The notes below the pieces were generated by a model that did no database searches, was not told the origin of the DNA, and worked only from the letters and a program-made list of their open reading frames with translations. The position numbers and the translations under genes are program-made. Below, one piece after another: positions 9,581 to 18,808 of a DNA stretch of 64,000 bases; within the stretch, counting starts at the first letter, position 1, and every line of letters starts with the position of its first letter. This DNA comes from Acidobacteriota bacterium (lineage in GTDB: Bacteria; Acidobacteriota; Terriglobia; Terriglobales; Acidobacteriaceae): positions 33,009 through 97,008 of the forward strand of contig PJLO01000001.1 in assembly GCA_003010405.1 (NCBI GenBank). Direction: 5' to 3'.

Positions 9581-9650
9581 TCCCTCATTCTAACAAGCGA
9601 AGCACGATACTGGCTCAAATAAAAGGCGAACCTCTCCGCGCCCTCCACTC

Positions 9651-10697
9651 TTACCGGAACTCCTCCATGATCCGGTCCAGCACGCTCCTGGGCGGCCGCA
9701 CAGCCTCTTGCGGCAGCGTCCCCAGTGGCTCATCCACCAGGTTCAGCAGATCGGTAAAGTTCGGCTGAGCAGGGTTCACATAGAATAGTCCGGTCAACAC
9801 CTCATTCTTTTCGCGGGCATGCGCGAGACGCGTCAGGGCCGCAATGCGGTCGGTCGGGTCAAAGTCCTCTTCGAGCTTGGCCAGGCGCATCTTCGAGCCA
9901 TCATGCAGCGAAACCTCTACTCCGTTTCCGGTCTCGTATTCGATATCGATTTCCTCGAACGACGGCACAAAACCGATTTCCTGCAACGGTTCTTCGTGGT
10001 CCTTCACGAATTTGTAGCTCTTGGTCGAGCCCTCATGATCATTGAAGGTCACGCACGGCGAGATCACGTCCAGCAGCACAGTTCCGTTGTGCGCAATCGC
10101 GGCCTTCAGCAGCGCAAGCAACTGTTTCTTGTCGCCGGAGAAGCTCCGCGCCACGAAAGTAGCCCCCAGTTCTATTGCCAGCGCGCAGATGTCAATCGCG
10201 GGCAATTCATTGACAACGCCTGTCCTCAGCCTTGATCCAATGTCGGCTGTTGCCGAAAACTGCCCCTTCGTCAAACCGTAGACGCCGTTATTTTCAACAA
10301 TATAGATCATCGGAACGTTGCGGCGCATCAGGTGCGCGAATTGCCCCAGACCGATCGATGCCGTATCACCGTCGCCGCTCACGCCGATGTAAAGCAGATT
10401 GCGATTGGCTACAGCCGCGCCTGTAGCGACGGCGGGCATGCGTCCGTGCACTCCGTTAAAGCTGTGCGCGCGGCCTAGGAAGTAGGCCGGAGTCTTCGAT
10501 GAACAGCCAATGCCGCTTAATTTGGCAACACGCTCGGGCTCAATGCCCATTTCGTAAAACGCTTCAATGATGCGCTCGGAGATCGCGTTATGTCCGCAAC
10601 CGGCGCACAGCGTGGACTTGCTGCCCCGATAATCAATCACGGAGAGCCCAACACGATTAATTTTGGCGGTAGCCGGAGGATTCGGTGTGGTGGCCAT
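9651..10697 (-). CDS. korB: 2-oxoacid:ferredoxin oxidoreductase, beta subunit
   Basis: A 348-residue thiamine-diphosphate-binding beta subunit. The ThDP motif runs from GDGDTASIG to IVENNGVYGLTKGQ (about residues 100-140). Cysteines in CAGCGHN, GIGCSSKTP and CVTFND match the four ligands of a [4Fe-4S] cluster. With the alpha subunit it would oxidatively decarboxylate 2-oxoglutarate or a related 2-oxoacid to the acyl-CoA, reducing ferredoxin; the reverse carboxylation is also known for the family. The start at 10697 is fixed by a TGATG junction with korA (one-base overlap), implying translational coupling. A longer open frame upstream is only korA read in another phase. Confidence 0.93.
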   Translation of the reverse strand: MATTPNPPATAKINRVGLSVIDYRGSKSTLCAGCGHNAISERIIEAFYEMGIEPERVAKLSGIGCSSKTPAYFLGRAHSFNGVHGRMPAVATGAAVANRNLLYIGVSGDGDTASIGLGQFAHLMRRNVPMIYIVENNGVYGLTKGQFSATADIGSRLRTGVVNELPAIDICALAIELGATFVARSFSGDKKQLLALLKAAIAHNGTVLLDVISPCVTFNDHEGSTKSYKFVKDHEEPLQEIGFVPSFEEIDIEYETGNGVEVSLHDGSKMRLAKLEEDFDPTDRIAALTRLAHAREKNEVLTGLFYVNPAQPNFTDLLNLVDEPLGTLPQEAVRPPRSVLDRIMEEFR

Positions 10698-12535
10698 CAC
10701 TTCTGCTCCTGTGACACGATGCTGTCGGAGACAAACCGAGCATCGAGGGGGTGTCCGTTGTAGTAGCAGACGCTGCGGAGTTTCACTATGTCCGCAGCCG
10801 CAATGTCCATCTTGATCAATTGCAGCATCTGGGCATCGCGGTTCTGCTCGATCACGTAAACCCGTTCGTGCCCTGCAACGAACTCGTTTACCGCCGCGTT
10901 GAACGGATAGGCGCGCAGGCGTAAGTAATCGAGGGCAATTCCCTGCTCCTGTTGCAGTTGATCGACACTCTCCAGCGTGGCCCAGTGCGACGATCCAAAA
11001 GCGATGATTCCTAACTCCGCGCCCGGTGTGCTCCGTTCGATCACCGGCCCGGGCACGATCGATCGCACCGTCTCCCATTTGCGGTTCAGGCGGTTCACGT
11101 TCTTGACGTAATCTTCCGGGCTCTCCGAGTACTGTGCCTTTTCGTTGTGTCCACTGCCGCGCGCAAACCAGGCGCCATTGGGATGCTGAATTCCGGGCAG
11201 GGTTCGATACCCAATGCCGTCGCCGTCCACATCCTTGTACCTCGCAAAGCTACCCAACCGTTCAAGTTCTTCCTTGCTCAAAACCTTGCCGCGATCCAGC
11301 GGCTTCTCTGGATACGGAAAAGGATCGCTTACCCAGTTGTTCATAGCGAGGTCGAGGTCGCTCATCACAAATACCGGAGTCTGCAAACGGTCGGCCAGAT
11401 CAAATGCCGTGTATCCAAACTCAAAGCACTCCGCCACCGACGCCGGCAGCAGCATTGGGTGCTTTGTATCGCCGTGCGAGAGAAAGGCCGTCGAGAGCAG
11501 GTCGCCCTGTGACGTACGCGTCGGCAATCCAGTTGAAGGCCCAAGCCTCTGCACATCCCAGATCACGGCTGGAATTTCGGCATAGTAACCAAATCCGGTG
11601 AACTCGGTCATGAGCGAGATTCCCGGTCCCGAGGTAGCCGTCATGGCACGTGCGCCCGCCCATGAAGCACCAAGTACAATTCCGATGGAGGCAAGTTCAT
11701 CCTCTGCTTGTATCACCGCAAAAGTTGCTTTTCCATCACCATCCACACGGTATTGCTTCAAGTATTCCGTTAAGCTCTCAACCAGCGATGACGATGGCGT
11801 GATGGGATACCAGGAGACAACCGTCACACCGCCAAAGAGCGCTCCCAGCGCAGATGCCGAGTTGCCGTCGATAATGATTTTGTTCGCGTTCTCATTCATA
11901 CGCTCGACCTTGAGGCGGGAGCGAGGAAAATTCGCAACAGCGTAGTCATATCCGGCGCGTACGGCGGCAATGTTGTTTTCGGCTGCGCGTTTTTTGCCGT
12001 TGAACTGCTTCCTGACCGCCTCTTCAACGGCCTGCATATCCAGCCAGAGCAGGTGGGCCAGTGCGCCAACATAGATCATGTTGCGCAACAGCTTTTTCAA
12101 TTTCGGCTCAGGAGCCAAAGGACCTGCAATCTTGTCGATCGGAACCGGGAAAAACTCCAGGTCGCGGCGCAGAACCTCGAGTTTAAGAGGCTCGTCGAAT
12201 AGCACGATCGCGCCGGCACCCAGCGCCCGAACATCTTCCGCTGCGGTCTCCGGATTCATGGCTACCAGCAAATCTGTTTCCTGCTTCCGGGCACTGTATC
12301 CGTATTTGTTGACCCGAATCGTGAACCAGGTGGGAAGCCCCGCAATATTCGAGGGAAACAGGTTTTTACCGCTTACCGGCACACCCATCAAAAAAATGCT
12401 CCGCATTAGAGCGGAGTTTGCGGACTGCGAACCGGACCCGTTGACGGTAGCAACCTGAATACTGAAATCATTCACGACAGGATCGCGATCCTGGCGGCTG
12501 CCGGTGTCCTGTTTTACAACGTCAGTACTTGCCAT
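10697..12535 (-). CDS. korA: 2-oxoacid:ferredoxin oxidoreductase, fused gamma-alpha subunit
   Basis: A 612-residue protein in which the gamma domain (about residues 25-210, with SGSQSANSALMRSIFLMGV and the LFDEPL region) is fused to the alpha pyrimidine-binding part (about 230-610). Alpha landmarks are VVSWYPITPSSSLVESL, the AEDELASIGIVLGASWAGARAMTATSGPG region (quoted in part) and PVFVMSDLDLAMNNW. This gamma-alpha fusion is standard for the KorA type. ATG 12535 is chosen because the 54 residues before it in the open frame look non-homologous. No delta-type ferredoxin subunit is adjacent, so electrons must go to a separately encoded ferredoxin. Confidence 0.92.
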   Translation of the reverse strand: MASTDVVKQDTGSRQDRDPVVNDFSIQVATVNGSGSQSANSALMRSIFLMGVPVSGKNLFPSNIAGLPTWFTIRVNKYGYSARKQETDLLVAMNPETAAEDVRALGAGAIVLFDEPLKLEVLRRDLEFFPVPIDKIAGPLAPEPKLKKLLRNMIYVGALAHLLWLDMQAVEEAVRKQFNGKKRAAENNIAAVRAGYDYAVANFPRSRLKVERMNENANKIIIDGNSASALGALFGGVTVVSWYPITPSSSLVESLTEYLKQYRVDGDGKATFAVIQAEDELASIGIVLGASWAGARAMTATSGPGISLMTEFTGFGYYAEIPAVIWDVQRLGPSTGLPTRTSQGDLLSTAFLSHGDTKHPMLLPASVAECFEFGYTAFDLADRLQTPVFVMSDLDLAMNNWVSDPFPYPEKPLDRGKVLSKEELERLGSFARYKDVDGDGIGYRTLPGIQHPNGAWFARGSGHNEKAQYSESPEDYVKNVNRLNRKWETVRSIVPGPVIERSTPGAELGIIAFGSSHWATLESVDQLQQEQGIALDYLRLRAYPFNAAVNEFVAGHERVYVIEQNRDAQMLQLIKMDIAAADIVKLRSVCYYNGHPLDARFVSDSIVSQEQK

Positions 12536-12837
12536 TGAAAGCCATCCTTCGAGCACTCGCAACCCACTCACCTTGCCGAAGCACGCTTGCGGTATGCTGA
12601 CCGACAAACGGAAACAAAGGTGAACCACCTTCCCCGCTCGCCAATCCTTCAGCAACTTGGATGCAGCTCCTTTCCTGTCAGCAGCGTTCTGTGTCACAGG
12701 CCAACAGATAGTCTCGCTGTTTTTAGATACAGATTGCAGTCAAACCGCTTCACTCGGACCGAAGGCTATTTTGGTTTTGCACTAAGCATTGGCGCTAAGC
12801 TACTCTGGTTCTTACAACAGCCCTGATATCCGAATAA

Positions 12838-13743
12838 TTGCGAGGCCCTGTGCTCGAACGGGAAATGGAAGACCTAATTGCCTCTTACCCAACTGAATTT
12901 TTTCCACGACATCGGTTCAGTCTGAAGGGACGTCAACAATCCTTTCACGAGGTCGGACGATTTGATCTCCTATTCGTAGATGAATTCGGAACAAACGTTC
13001 TAATGGAGCTGAAGGCAGTCACAGCAAAGTACGAAAATGCGACTCAGCTGGCGAGATATCGGGACGCATTGCGCGAGCTCGGCCCCGAGAATGTACTCAT
13101 GTGGCTGGTCGCCCCAAGTATCCCAAGATCCGTTCGGGACTTTCTCGACCAAGTCGGTATCGAATATACCGAGATCCACGAAGCAGAATTCCGAAAGATT
13201 GCGGCCCGCCATCGTTATTCATTTGCAGGTGATGATGTACTTGCCCCAGCGGCTTCTGTCCCAAGAGCAAAAGAACCGCGTCAGAAGAACAGTCAAGATT
13301 TGCTGCGTGGGACCGTGGACTGGTTCTTCAATACAGATGAAGGCGAGATCTCTGGAGCATATGTGAGGATGCTTGAGGATTCCTGTGTCGCGCTCTGGGG
13401 GTATCCGAACGCGGCGGAGAAGTTGTCGAGACCAGCGTCGGGCGAGCGTGTCTTTTTTTTCTTGAATCGCGTAGGGGTCATCGCGACCGGCATCTTCACC
13501 GATGAGCCACCTTTTGCGAGTAACAAGATTTTCGGCAAGGAAACTGAGCGGGAGTTCCGCCGAAATGTCTCAAACCTAATTTCGGTTGCAAACGAACATG
13601 CACTCACCGTATCTGAGGTAGGCCAAATGGGTTACAAACTGCCTTGCATCAGTTCACTTTGCAGGATCACAAACCACAATGTGGCAGATCAAATGTTCTA
13701 CGAGCTCGAGTCACGTGCGCTGCGTTTCGCAAGAGACCGGTAG
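12838..13743 (+). CDS. NucS-like (DUF91) PD-(D/E)XK nuclease with a C-terminal EVE/PUA-like domain
   Basis: A 301-residue protein. The N-terminal half has the nuclease core: VGRFDLLFVDEFGTNVLMEL followed by K, which supplies the D...ExK metal-binding triad, and an early conserved Glu in REMEDLIASYP. This resembles the NucS/DUF91 catalytic domain. The C-terminal half (about 160-300) is a small beta-rich unit with SGERVFFFLNRVGVIATGIF, like the EVE/PUA folds that read modified bases; this second call is by pattern only. The start is uncertain (TTG 12838, GTG 12850 or ATG 12865). It stands alone, in the opposite direction to its neighbours, which fits an acquired nuclease. It might cut mismatched, branched or modified DNA. 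Confidence 0.65.
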   Translation: MRGPVLEREMEDLIASYPTEFFPRHRFSLKGRQQSFHEVGRFDLLFVDEFGTNVLMELKAVTAKYENATQLARYRDALRELGPENVLMWLVAPSIPRSVRDFLDQVGIEYTEIHEAEFRKIAARHRYSFAGDDVLAPAASVPRAKEPRQKNSQDLLRGTVDWFFNTDEGEISGAYVRMLEDSCVALWGYPNAAEKLSRPASGERVFFFLNRVGVIATGIFTDEPPFASNKIFGKETEREFRRNVSNLISVANEHALTVSEVGQMGYKLPCISSLCRITNHNVADQMFYELESRALRFARDR

Positions 13744-13804
13744 AAATGTGAACAGGTCGAACTACCGCATGATTTAATCACTGATTGACGCTGATCTTTC
13801 GCTT

Positions 13805-14779
13805 CTATTCCTCCCGGAAGAAGCATGCCATTTTCCTGAATTTCTCATAGCGGCCCTCGACCAGCTGCTCGGTGCTGAGTTTCCGCAGCTCCGCCAGATT
13901 CGCTGTCAGTACCGCGTCGAGATTGGCCGCCATTTGCGCATGGTCCGTGTGTGCGCCGCCTTTCGGCTCGGACACAATGGCATCGATGATTCCAAAGCCG
14001 AGCAGATCGGGCGCGGTCATATGCATGGCCTTTGCGGCAGCATCGCGCTTGGTTGCGTCACGCCACATAATGGAGGCGCAACCCTCCGGAGAAATGACCG
14101 AGTAGATACTGTTTTCCAGCATAAAAACTCGATTTCCCACGGCAATGGCCAGCGCGCCGCCGGAGCCGCCTTCGCCCGTCACCGTCACCAGAATTGGAAC
14201 CTTCAGTCGCGACATATCGCGTAGATTATGCGCAATTGCCTCGCCTTGTCCGCGCTCCTCGGCGCCCAGTCCGGGATAAGCTCCTGGCGTATCGATAAAT
14301 GTAAATATTGGACGACCAAACTTCTCCGCAATCCGCATTGCGCGAAGCGCCTTCCTGTAACCCTCCGGGTTAGGCATTCCGAAATTCCGGTAAACCTTCT
14401 GCTTGGTATCGCGTCCCTTCTGCGTGCCGACGACCAGAACTTCCTCGCCGTGGAAGCGCGCCATTCCGCAGATCATTGCCGCATCATCGCCAAACGCGCG
14501 GTCGCCATGAATCTCCGAGAAGTCGGTGAATAGAAGCTGAACATAATCCAGGAAGTACGGGCGCTGCGGATGGCGTGCCACCTCCGTACGCTGCCACGCG
14601 TCCAGGTTGGCGTTTACCTGCCTGCGGAGCCCATCGATCCGGCAGTGTAGCTCCCGAATCTGTTTCTGAGCCTCATCGTTGTCGCCTGCCACCTGTTCCA
14701 GCTGCGCGATCTGGCGCTCTATTTTTTCCAGTTCCTGGTCTGCCTTGATTCCAGCTTCCATGCCTGTCTTCCCGTCCAT
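13805..14779 (-). CDS. accA: Acetyl-CoA carboxylase carboxyltransferase subunit alpha
   Basis: A 324-residue AccA. Landmarks are the N-terminal helical region with [84 protein letters not shown] and [19 protein letters not shown] (oxyanion-hole glycines). With AccD, not encoded here, it transfers the carboxyl group from biotin to acetyl-CoA, the first committed step of fatty-acid synthesis. The ATG at 14779 touches the dnaE stop codon, so the two genes are very likely one transcript; an ATG at 14761 is an alternative start. Length is normal. Confidence 0.95.
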   Translation of the reverse strand: MDGKTGMEAGIKADQELEKIERQIAQLEQVAGDNDEAQKQIRELHCRIDGLRRQVNANLDAWQRTEVARHPQRPYFLDYVQLLFTDFSEIHGDRAFGDDAAMICGMARFHGEEVLVVGTQKGRDTKQKVYRNFGMPNPEGYRKALRAMRIAEKFGRPIFTFIDTPGAYPGLGAEERGQGEAIAHNLRDMSRLKVPILVTVTGEGGSGGALAIAVGNRVFMLENSIYSVISPEGCASIMWRDATKRDAAAKAMHMTAPDLLGFGIIDAIVSEPKGGAHTDHAQMAANLDAVLTANLAELRKLSTEQLVEGRYEKFRKMACFFREE

Positions 14780-17700
14780 CTAGTCGATCACCTTGATTGA
14801 GTCAGGACCGCACAACTGCTGCACGCTTTTCTTGAAGGCCCTATCTGCTGTCACATTATAGCCTTCGGCTTCCATCACCACTACGTACTCACCCGGACGC
14901 ACCAGATCAAACAACACCTTGGCGTCGCCTGGACAACGCGTGAACACGCCGTGCAGCGCATCCACTGTCTCCGGGCGCGCATCCGGCAATTGAATCGTAA
15001 TCCGCAGCGAGCGCGGCAGCTTTACCTTCGCTTCCTCCAGAGGAATGATCTCGTTGATGAACAGCTTCGGCGCTGCATCTTCTTCCACGCGCACCGCGGC
15101 TTTCACCAACACTGGAACCTCCAGTTTCACCTTCTCGTGCAGCCGCTTGTAAGCCTCGGGAAAAACGGCCGCCTCCACCCGTCCGTGCATATCTTCTATC
15201 ACCAACCCCGCCATCAGATCGCCCTTGCGAGTCTTGGCAATGCGCACGCCGGTAATCAGTCCACCTACGGAGACGTCCTCATTCTTCGGCGTCGAGCGCG
15301 TCATTGCAAGCACGTCGCTGGTCTTTAAAGCCTGCAGGTCTTCAATCTTGTCCTGATACTTTTCCAGAGGATGTCCGCTGATCCAGAAGCCAAGGATCTC
15401 CTTCTCGTTCGCCAGCCGTACCGACTCCTCCCAGTCCGGCAGATTCGGCAAACTCTCGGCGGCGCTGGCCGAGGGGCTTGCTTCTTCGAAAAGACCGAAT
15501 AGTCCGTGCTGGCCCGCTTCGCGATCCCGCACCGTCTTTTGCGCCCGCTCTATCGCCTTGTCCAGCACATCCATCAATTGAGCCCTTCTGCCCAGCGAGT
15601 CCATGGCGCCGCTCTTGATCAGCGACTCCAGCACCCTCTTATTCAGCTGGCGTAAATCCACCCTCTCGCAAAAATCAAAGATTCCCTTGAAGCGTCCTTC
15701 CTTGCGAGCCTCAAGAATCGAGCTGATCGCGTTGGCTCCCACATTCTTCACCGCCGAAAGGCCGAAGCGAATCTTGTATCCCTCCGGCGTAACGATCGGC
15801 GTGAAGTTCGATTCCGATTCCTGAACATCCGGGGCCAGAACTTCGATGCCCATTTCGCGCGATTCCGCAATGTACTTCACCACGTCTTCGGTCTTGCCAG
15901 TCACGGACGTCAGCAGAGCGGCCATGAACTCAACCGGATAGTGTGTCTTTAAATACGCAGTGTGATAGGCCACCAGCGCGTACGCCGCCGAGTGCGATTT
16001 ATTGAAACCGTATCCGGCGAACTGCGCCATCAGGTCAAAGATGTGCCCGGCCTTTTCCGTGGAGAACTTCCGTTCCGCCGCGCCTTGCATAAAGCGCTCG
16101 CGCTGCTTGTCCATCTCCGAAGCAATCTTTTTTCCCATGGCGCGGCGCAGCAGATCGGCTTCGCCCAGTGAGTAACCGGCGATAACATTGGCGATCTGCA
16201 TCACCTGTTCCTGGTACACGATTACCCCGAGCGTCTCCTTCAGCAGCCGCTCCAACTCCGGCAGCATGTAGTCGACTTTCTTGCGTCCCCACTTGCGCTC
16301 GATGAAATCGTCGATCATGCCGCCCTGAATCGGCCCGGGGCGATACAGCGCGTTCAAGGCCGTCAGGTCTTCCACTGTCATCGGCTGATAGCGGCGCAAG
16401 ACGTCGCGCATACCATCGGATTCAAACTGGAAAACGCCCGAGGTCTGCCCCTTGTGAAAGACCTTCGCGTAGGTCTCCTCGTCTTCCAGCGGAATCTTCT
16501 CCATCGCAACCGTCTCATCCCGAGTCATTTTGATCAGCTTGAGGCAGTCGTCGATGATCGTGAGCGTGGTGAGCCCGAGGAAGTCCATCTTCAACAGGCC
16601 CATCTTCTCAACCGCCTTCATGTCGTAGGCGGTAACGATTTCGTCGTTCTTTGTCTTGTAGAGCGGCACCAGCTCATCCAGCGGTACCGGAGCAATAACG
16701 ACCGCGCTGGCGTGTACGCCCGAGTTGCGCACCATGCCTTCCAGCTTCTTCGCAGTGTCCACCAGGTTGCGGACCGCCGGATCGTTGGTGTACACGTCCT
16801 CAAAAGCCGCGACATCCGCCAGCGCCTTGTCTATGGTCATCCCCGGCGTGCCGGGAATCATCTTGGCAATGCGGTCCACTTCGCTGTAGGGCATGTCGAG
16901 CACGCGCCCAGTGTCTTTGATCGCTGCCTTGGCCGCCAGCGTTCCAAAGGTGATGATCTGCGCCACCTGCTCGCGTCCATACTTCTCGGTCACATATTTA
17001 ATGACCTCGCCGCGCTTGTTCATGCAGAAATCCACGTCAATATCAGGCATGGAGACGCGCTCAGGATTTAGGAAGCGCTCAAACAGCAGCTCATTCTGAA
17101 TAGGATCGATGTTGGTGATCCCCATCGCATAGCCCACCAGCGAACCCGCCGCGGAACCGCGTCCCGGCCCCACAGGAACTCCGTGTTCTCTGGCATAGCG
17201 AATGAAATCCCAGACAATCAGGAAATACCCCGGGAACCTCATCTGTTTGATGATTCCAATCTCCCGATTCAAACGCTCTTCATAGTCGCTGAAGCTATGC
17301 CTCAGCTTTCCCTTATCCCTCAAGTCGCGAAGCAGCTCGAAGCGTCGCGCCATACCTTCGCGCGCAATCCGCTCAAAATAGCTGTCGATGGTCTCGCCTT
17401 CCGGCACATCGAATTTTGGAAACGGATTCTCGACCTTTGCCAGTTTCAGGTTGCAGCGCTCCGCGATACCAACCGTGCGCCGCAGCACCTCTTCGTGCCC
17501 CTTGAAGACCTTGGCCATTTCTTCAGCGCTCTTTACATAGAACTGGTTGGTCTCGAACTTCATGCGGTTCGGGTCGGCAATTGATTTGCCTGTCTGGATG
17601 CACACCATCGCGTCCTGCGCGACGCTGTCGTCCTGGCAAAGGTAATGACTGTCGTTCGTGGCAACCATTGGAATTTCAAGATCTTTTTCCAGTCGGAACA

Positions 17701-18268
17701 GGTCGTTGTGAATCCGCTTCTCTTCCTGAAGGCCCTGATCCTGTATTTCAAGGAAGAAATTCCCGCGGCCGAAAATATCCTCGAAGGTCTTGGCCGCCGA
17801 ACGTGCGGCCTCGTATTTCCCTTCCATCAGCCGCTCGGCAACTTCCCCCTTCAGGCAGGCCGACATCCCAATCAGACCTTCGGCGTGCTCGGCGAGGTAG
17901 CGCTTGCTCACACGGGGCTTGTAATAGAAGCCGTGCAGCGAGGCCTCCGAACAGATCTTCGTGAGATTCTTGTAGCCCACTTCGTTTTCGGCGAGAACAA
18001 TTAAATGGTTGTAACTGTCGCCCTGCGGCTCAGCGCGATGGTCTTCCTTCTTGCAGATGTAAAGCTCGCAGCCGAGAATCGGCTTGATTCCTGCTTCCTT
18101 CGCGTCGTTAAAAAAGTGCACCGCGCCGAAAATATTGCCATGATCTGTCATGGCGATGGCCGGCATGTCCAGTTCCTTGGCGCGCTTGCACAGCAGTTTC
18201 GTGTCGCATGCGCCGTCCAGCATGGAGTAGTCGGTGTGAATGTGTAAGTGGACAAAATCGGATGACAT
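14780..18268 (-). CDS. dnaE: DNA polymerase III subunit alpha
   Basis: A 1162-residue replicative polymerase of the DnaE1 type. The PHP domain opens with HLHIHTDYSMLDGAC; its metal-binding residues look intact (AIAMTDHGN follows). Catalytic aspartates are in MPDIDVDFCM (about residue 405) and LLKMDFLGLTTL (about 560). The YQEQVMQIA stretch, AGYGFNKSHSAAYAL and the helix-hairpin-helix region precede a C-terminal OB domain (VSVGGLITGVR). It synthesises the leading and lagging strands. Transcription with accA immediately downstream is indicated by zero spacing, an arrangement that joins replication and membrane-lipid synthesis genes in many bacteria. Confidence 0.97.
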   Translation of the reverse strand: MSSDFVHLHIHTDYSMLDGACDTKLLCKRAKELDMPAIAMTDHGNIFGAVHFFNDAKEAGIKPILGCELYICKKEDHRAEPQGDSYNHLIVLAENEVGYKNLTKICSEASLHGFYYKPRVSKRYLAEHAEGLIGMSACLKGEVAERLMEGKYEAARSAAKTFEDIFGRGNFFLEIQDQGLQEEKRIHNDLFRLEKDLEIPMVATNDSHYLCQDDSVAQDAMVCIQTGKSIADPNRMKFETNQFYVKSAEEMAKVFKGHEEVLRRTVGIAERCNLKLAKVENPFPKFDVPEGETIDSYFERIAREGMARRFELLRDLRDKGKLRHSFSDYEERLNREIGIIKQMRFPGYFLIVWDFIRYAREHGVPVGPGRGSAAGSLVGYAMGITNIDPIQNELLFERFLNPERVSMPDIDVDFCMNKRGEVIKYVTEKYGREQVAQIITFGTLAAKAAIKDTGRVLDMPYSEVDRIAKMIPGTPGMTIDKALADVAAFEDVYTNDPAVRNLVDTAKKLEGMVRNSGVHASAVVIAPVPLDELVPLYKTKNDEIVTAYDMKAVEKMGLLKMDFLGLTTLTIIDDCLKLIKMTRDETVAMEKIPLEDEETYAKVFHKGQTSGVFQFESDGMRDVLRRYQPMTVEDLTALNALYRPGPIQGGMIDDFIERKWGRKKVDYMLPELERLLKETLGVIVYQEQVMQIANVIAGYSLGEADLLRRAMGKKIASEMDKQRERFMQGAAERKFSTEKAGHIFDLMAQFAGYGFNKSHSAAYALVAYHTAYLKTHYPVEFMAALLTSVTGKTEDVVKYIAESREMGIEVLAPDVQESESNFTPIVTPEGYKIRFGLSAVKNVGANAISSILEARKEGRFKGIFDFCERVDLRQLNKRVLESLIKSGAMDSLGRRAQLMDVLDKAIERAQKTVRDREAGQHGLFGLFEEASPSASAAESLPNLPDWEESVRLANEKEILGFWISGHPLEKYQDKIEDLQALKTSDVLAMTRSTPKNEDVSVGGLITGVRIAKTRKGDLMAGLVIEDMHGRVEAAVFPEAYKRLHEKVKLEVPVLVKAAVRVEEDAAPKLFINEIIPLEEAKVKLPRSLRITIQLPDARPETVDALHGVFTRCPGDAKVLFDLVRPGEYVVVMEAEGYNVTADRAFKKSVQQLCGPDSIKVID

Positions 18269-18470
18269 GGCTATCGCCGATTGTACCGCTCAGCCAGCCT
18301 CACCCCAAAACGGCTGGAGCCTCATCCCCTAAACCAGATTCTCGGTTCACAGCCGCGCACCAATTCTGCTACTCCCGATTTTCAAACCTTTTTGCCCTGC
18401 TTTGAATCAAAGTAGGTCATGGAGCTGGTTCGGAGCTTCTGGGGTCAAACGGGGATCAGGAGGTACAACG

Positions 18471-18722
18471 ATGCTAGCCAATATGGTTGATTTAATATTC
18501 GGCTGCTGGCACCGGCGTTACAGCTTCCCAATTACTGCAAAAAAAGGAAGCAGCAACCACAGCCCTGCAGCAAGTGTCACGGGAACCTACGTAGTTTGCC
18601 TTGATTGCGGCAAGGAGTTCCCCTATGACTGGGAACGCATGAAGATACTGTCTCCCGATGCTGAGCCCACTAAACCCAGGGTTGCTGCCCAGCCAGTCAG
18701 AGACCTCAGCAAGGTTGCCTGA
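18471..18722 (+). CDS. Small Cys/His-containing protein of unknown function
   Basis: An 83-residue protein. The start is decided by a perfect AGGAGG at 18458-18463, seven bases before ATG 18471; the frame is open further upstream but without a good start. FGCWHRRYSFPIT near the N terminus and YVVCLDCGKEFPYDW in the middle give one CxxC pair plus a further Cys-His, which could bind a zinc ion as a small ribbon. The rest is low in order. No enzyme motif is visible. A strong ribosome-binding site suggests it is well translated. It is flanked by dnaE (divergent) and an exported protein gene (convergent). Confidence 0.7.
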   Translation: MLANMVDLIFGCWHRRYSFPITAKKGSSNHSPAASVTGTYVVCLDCGKEFPYDWERMKILSPDAEPTKPRVAAQPVRDLSKVA

Positions 18723-18808
18723 ATCCACGCTGGCGTTGCAACGCTGGCAGCAATTATCCTGAGGCGGGCATTCCCGTTCAGCAGTGCGCGATCCCTCGTC
18801 TCAACCGC

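Noticed and set aside
16454..17071. 205-codon plus-strand frame
   Set aside because: Shadow of dnaE.
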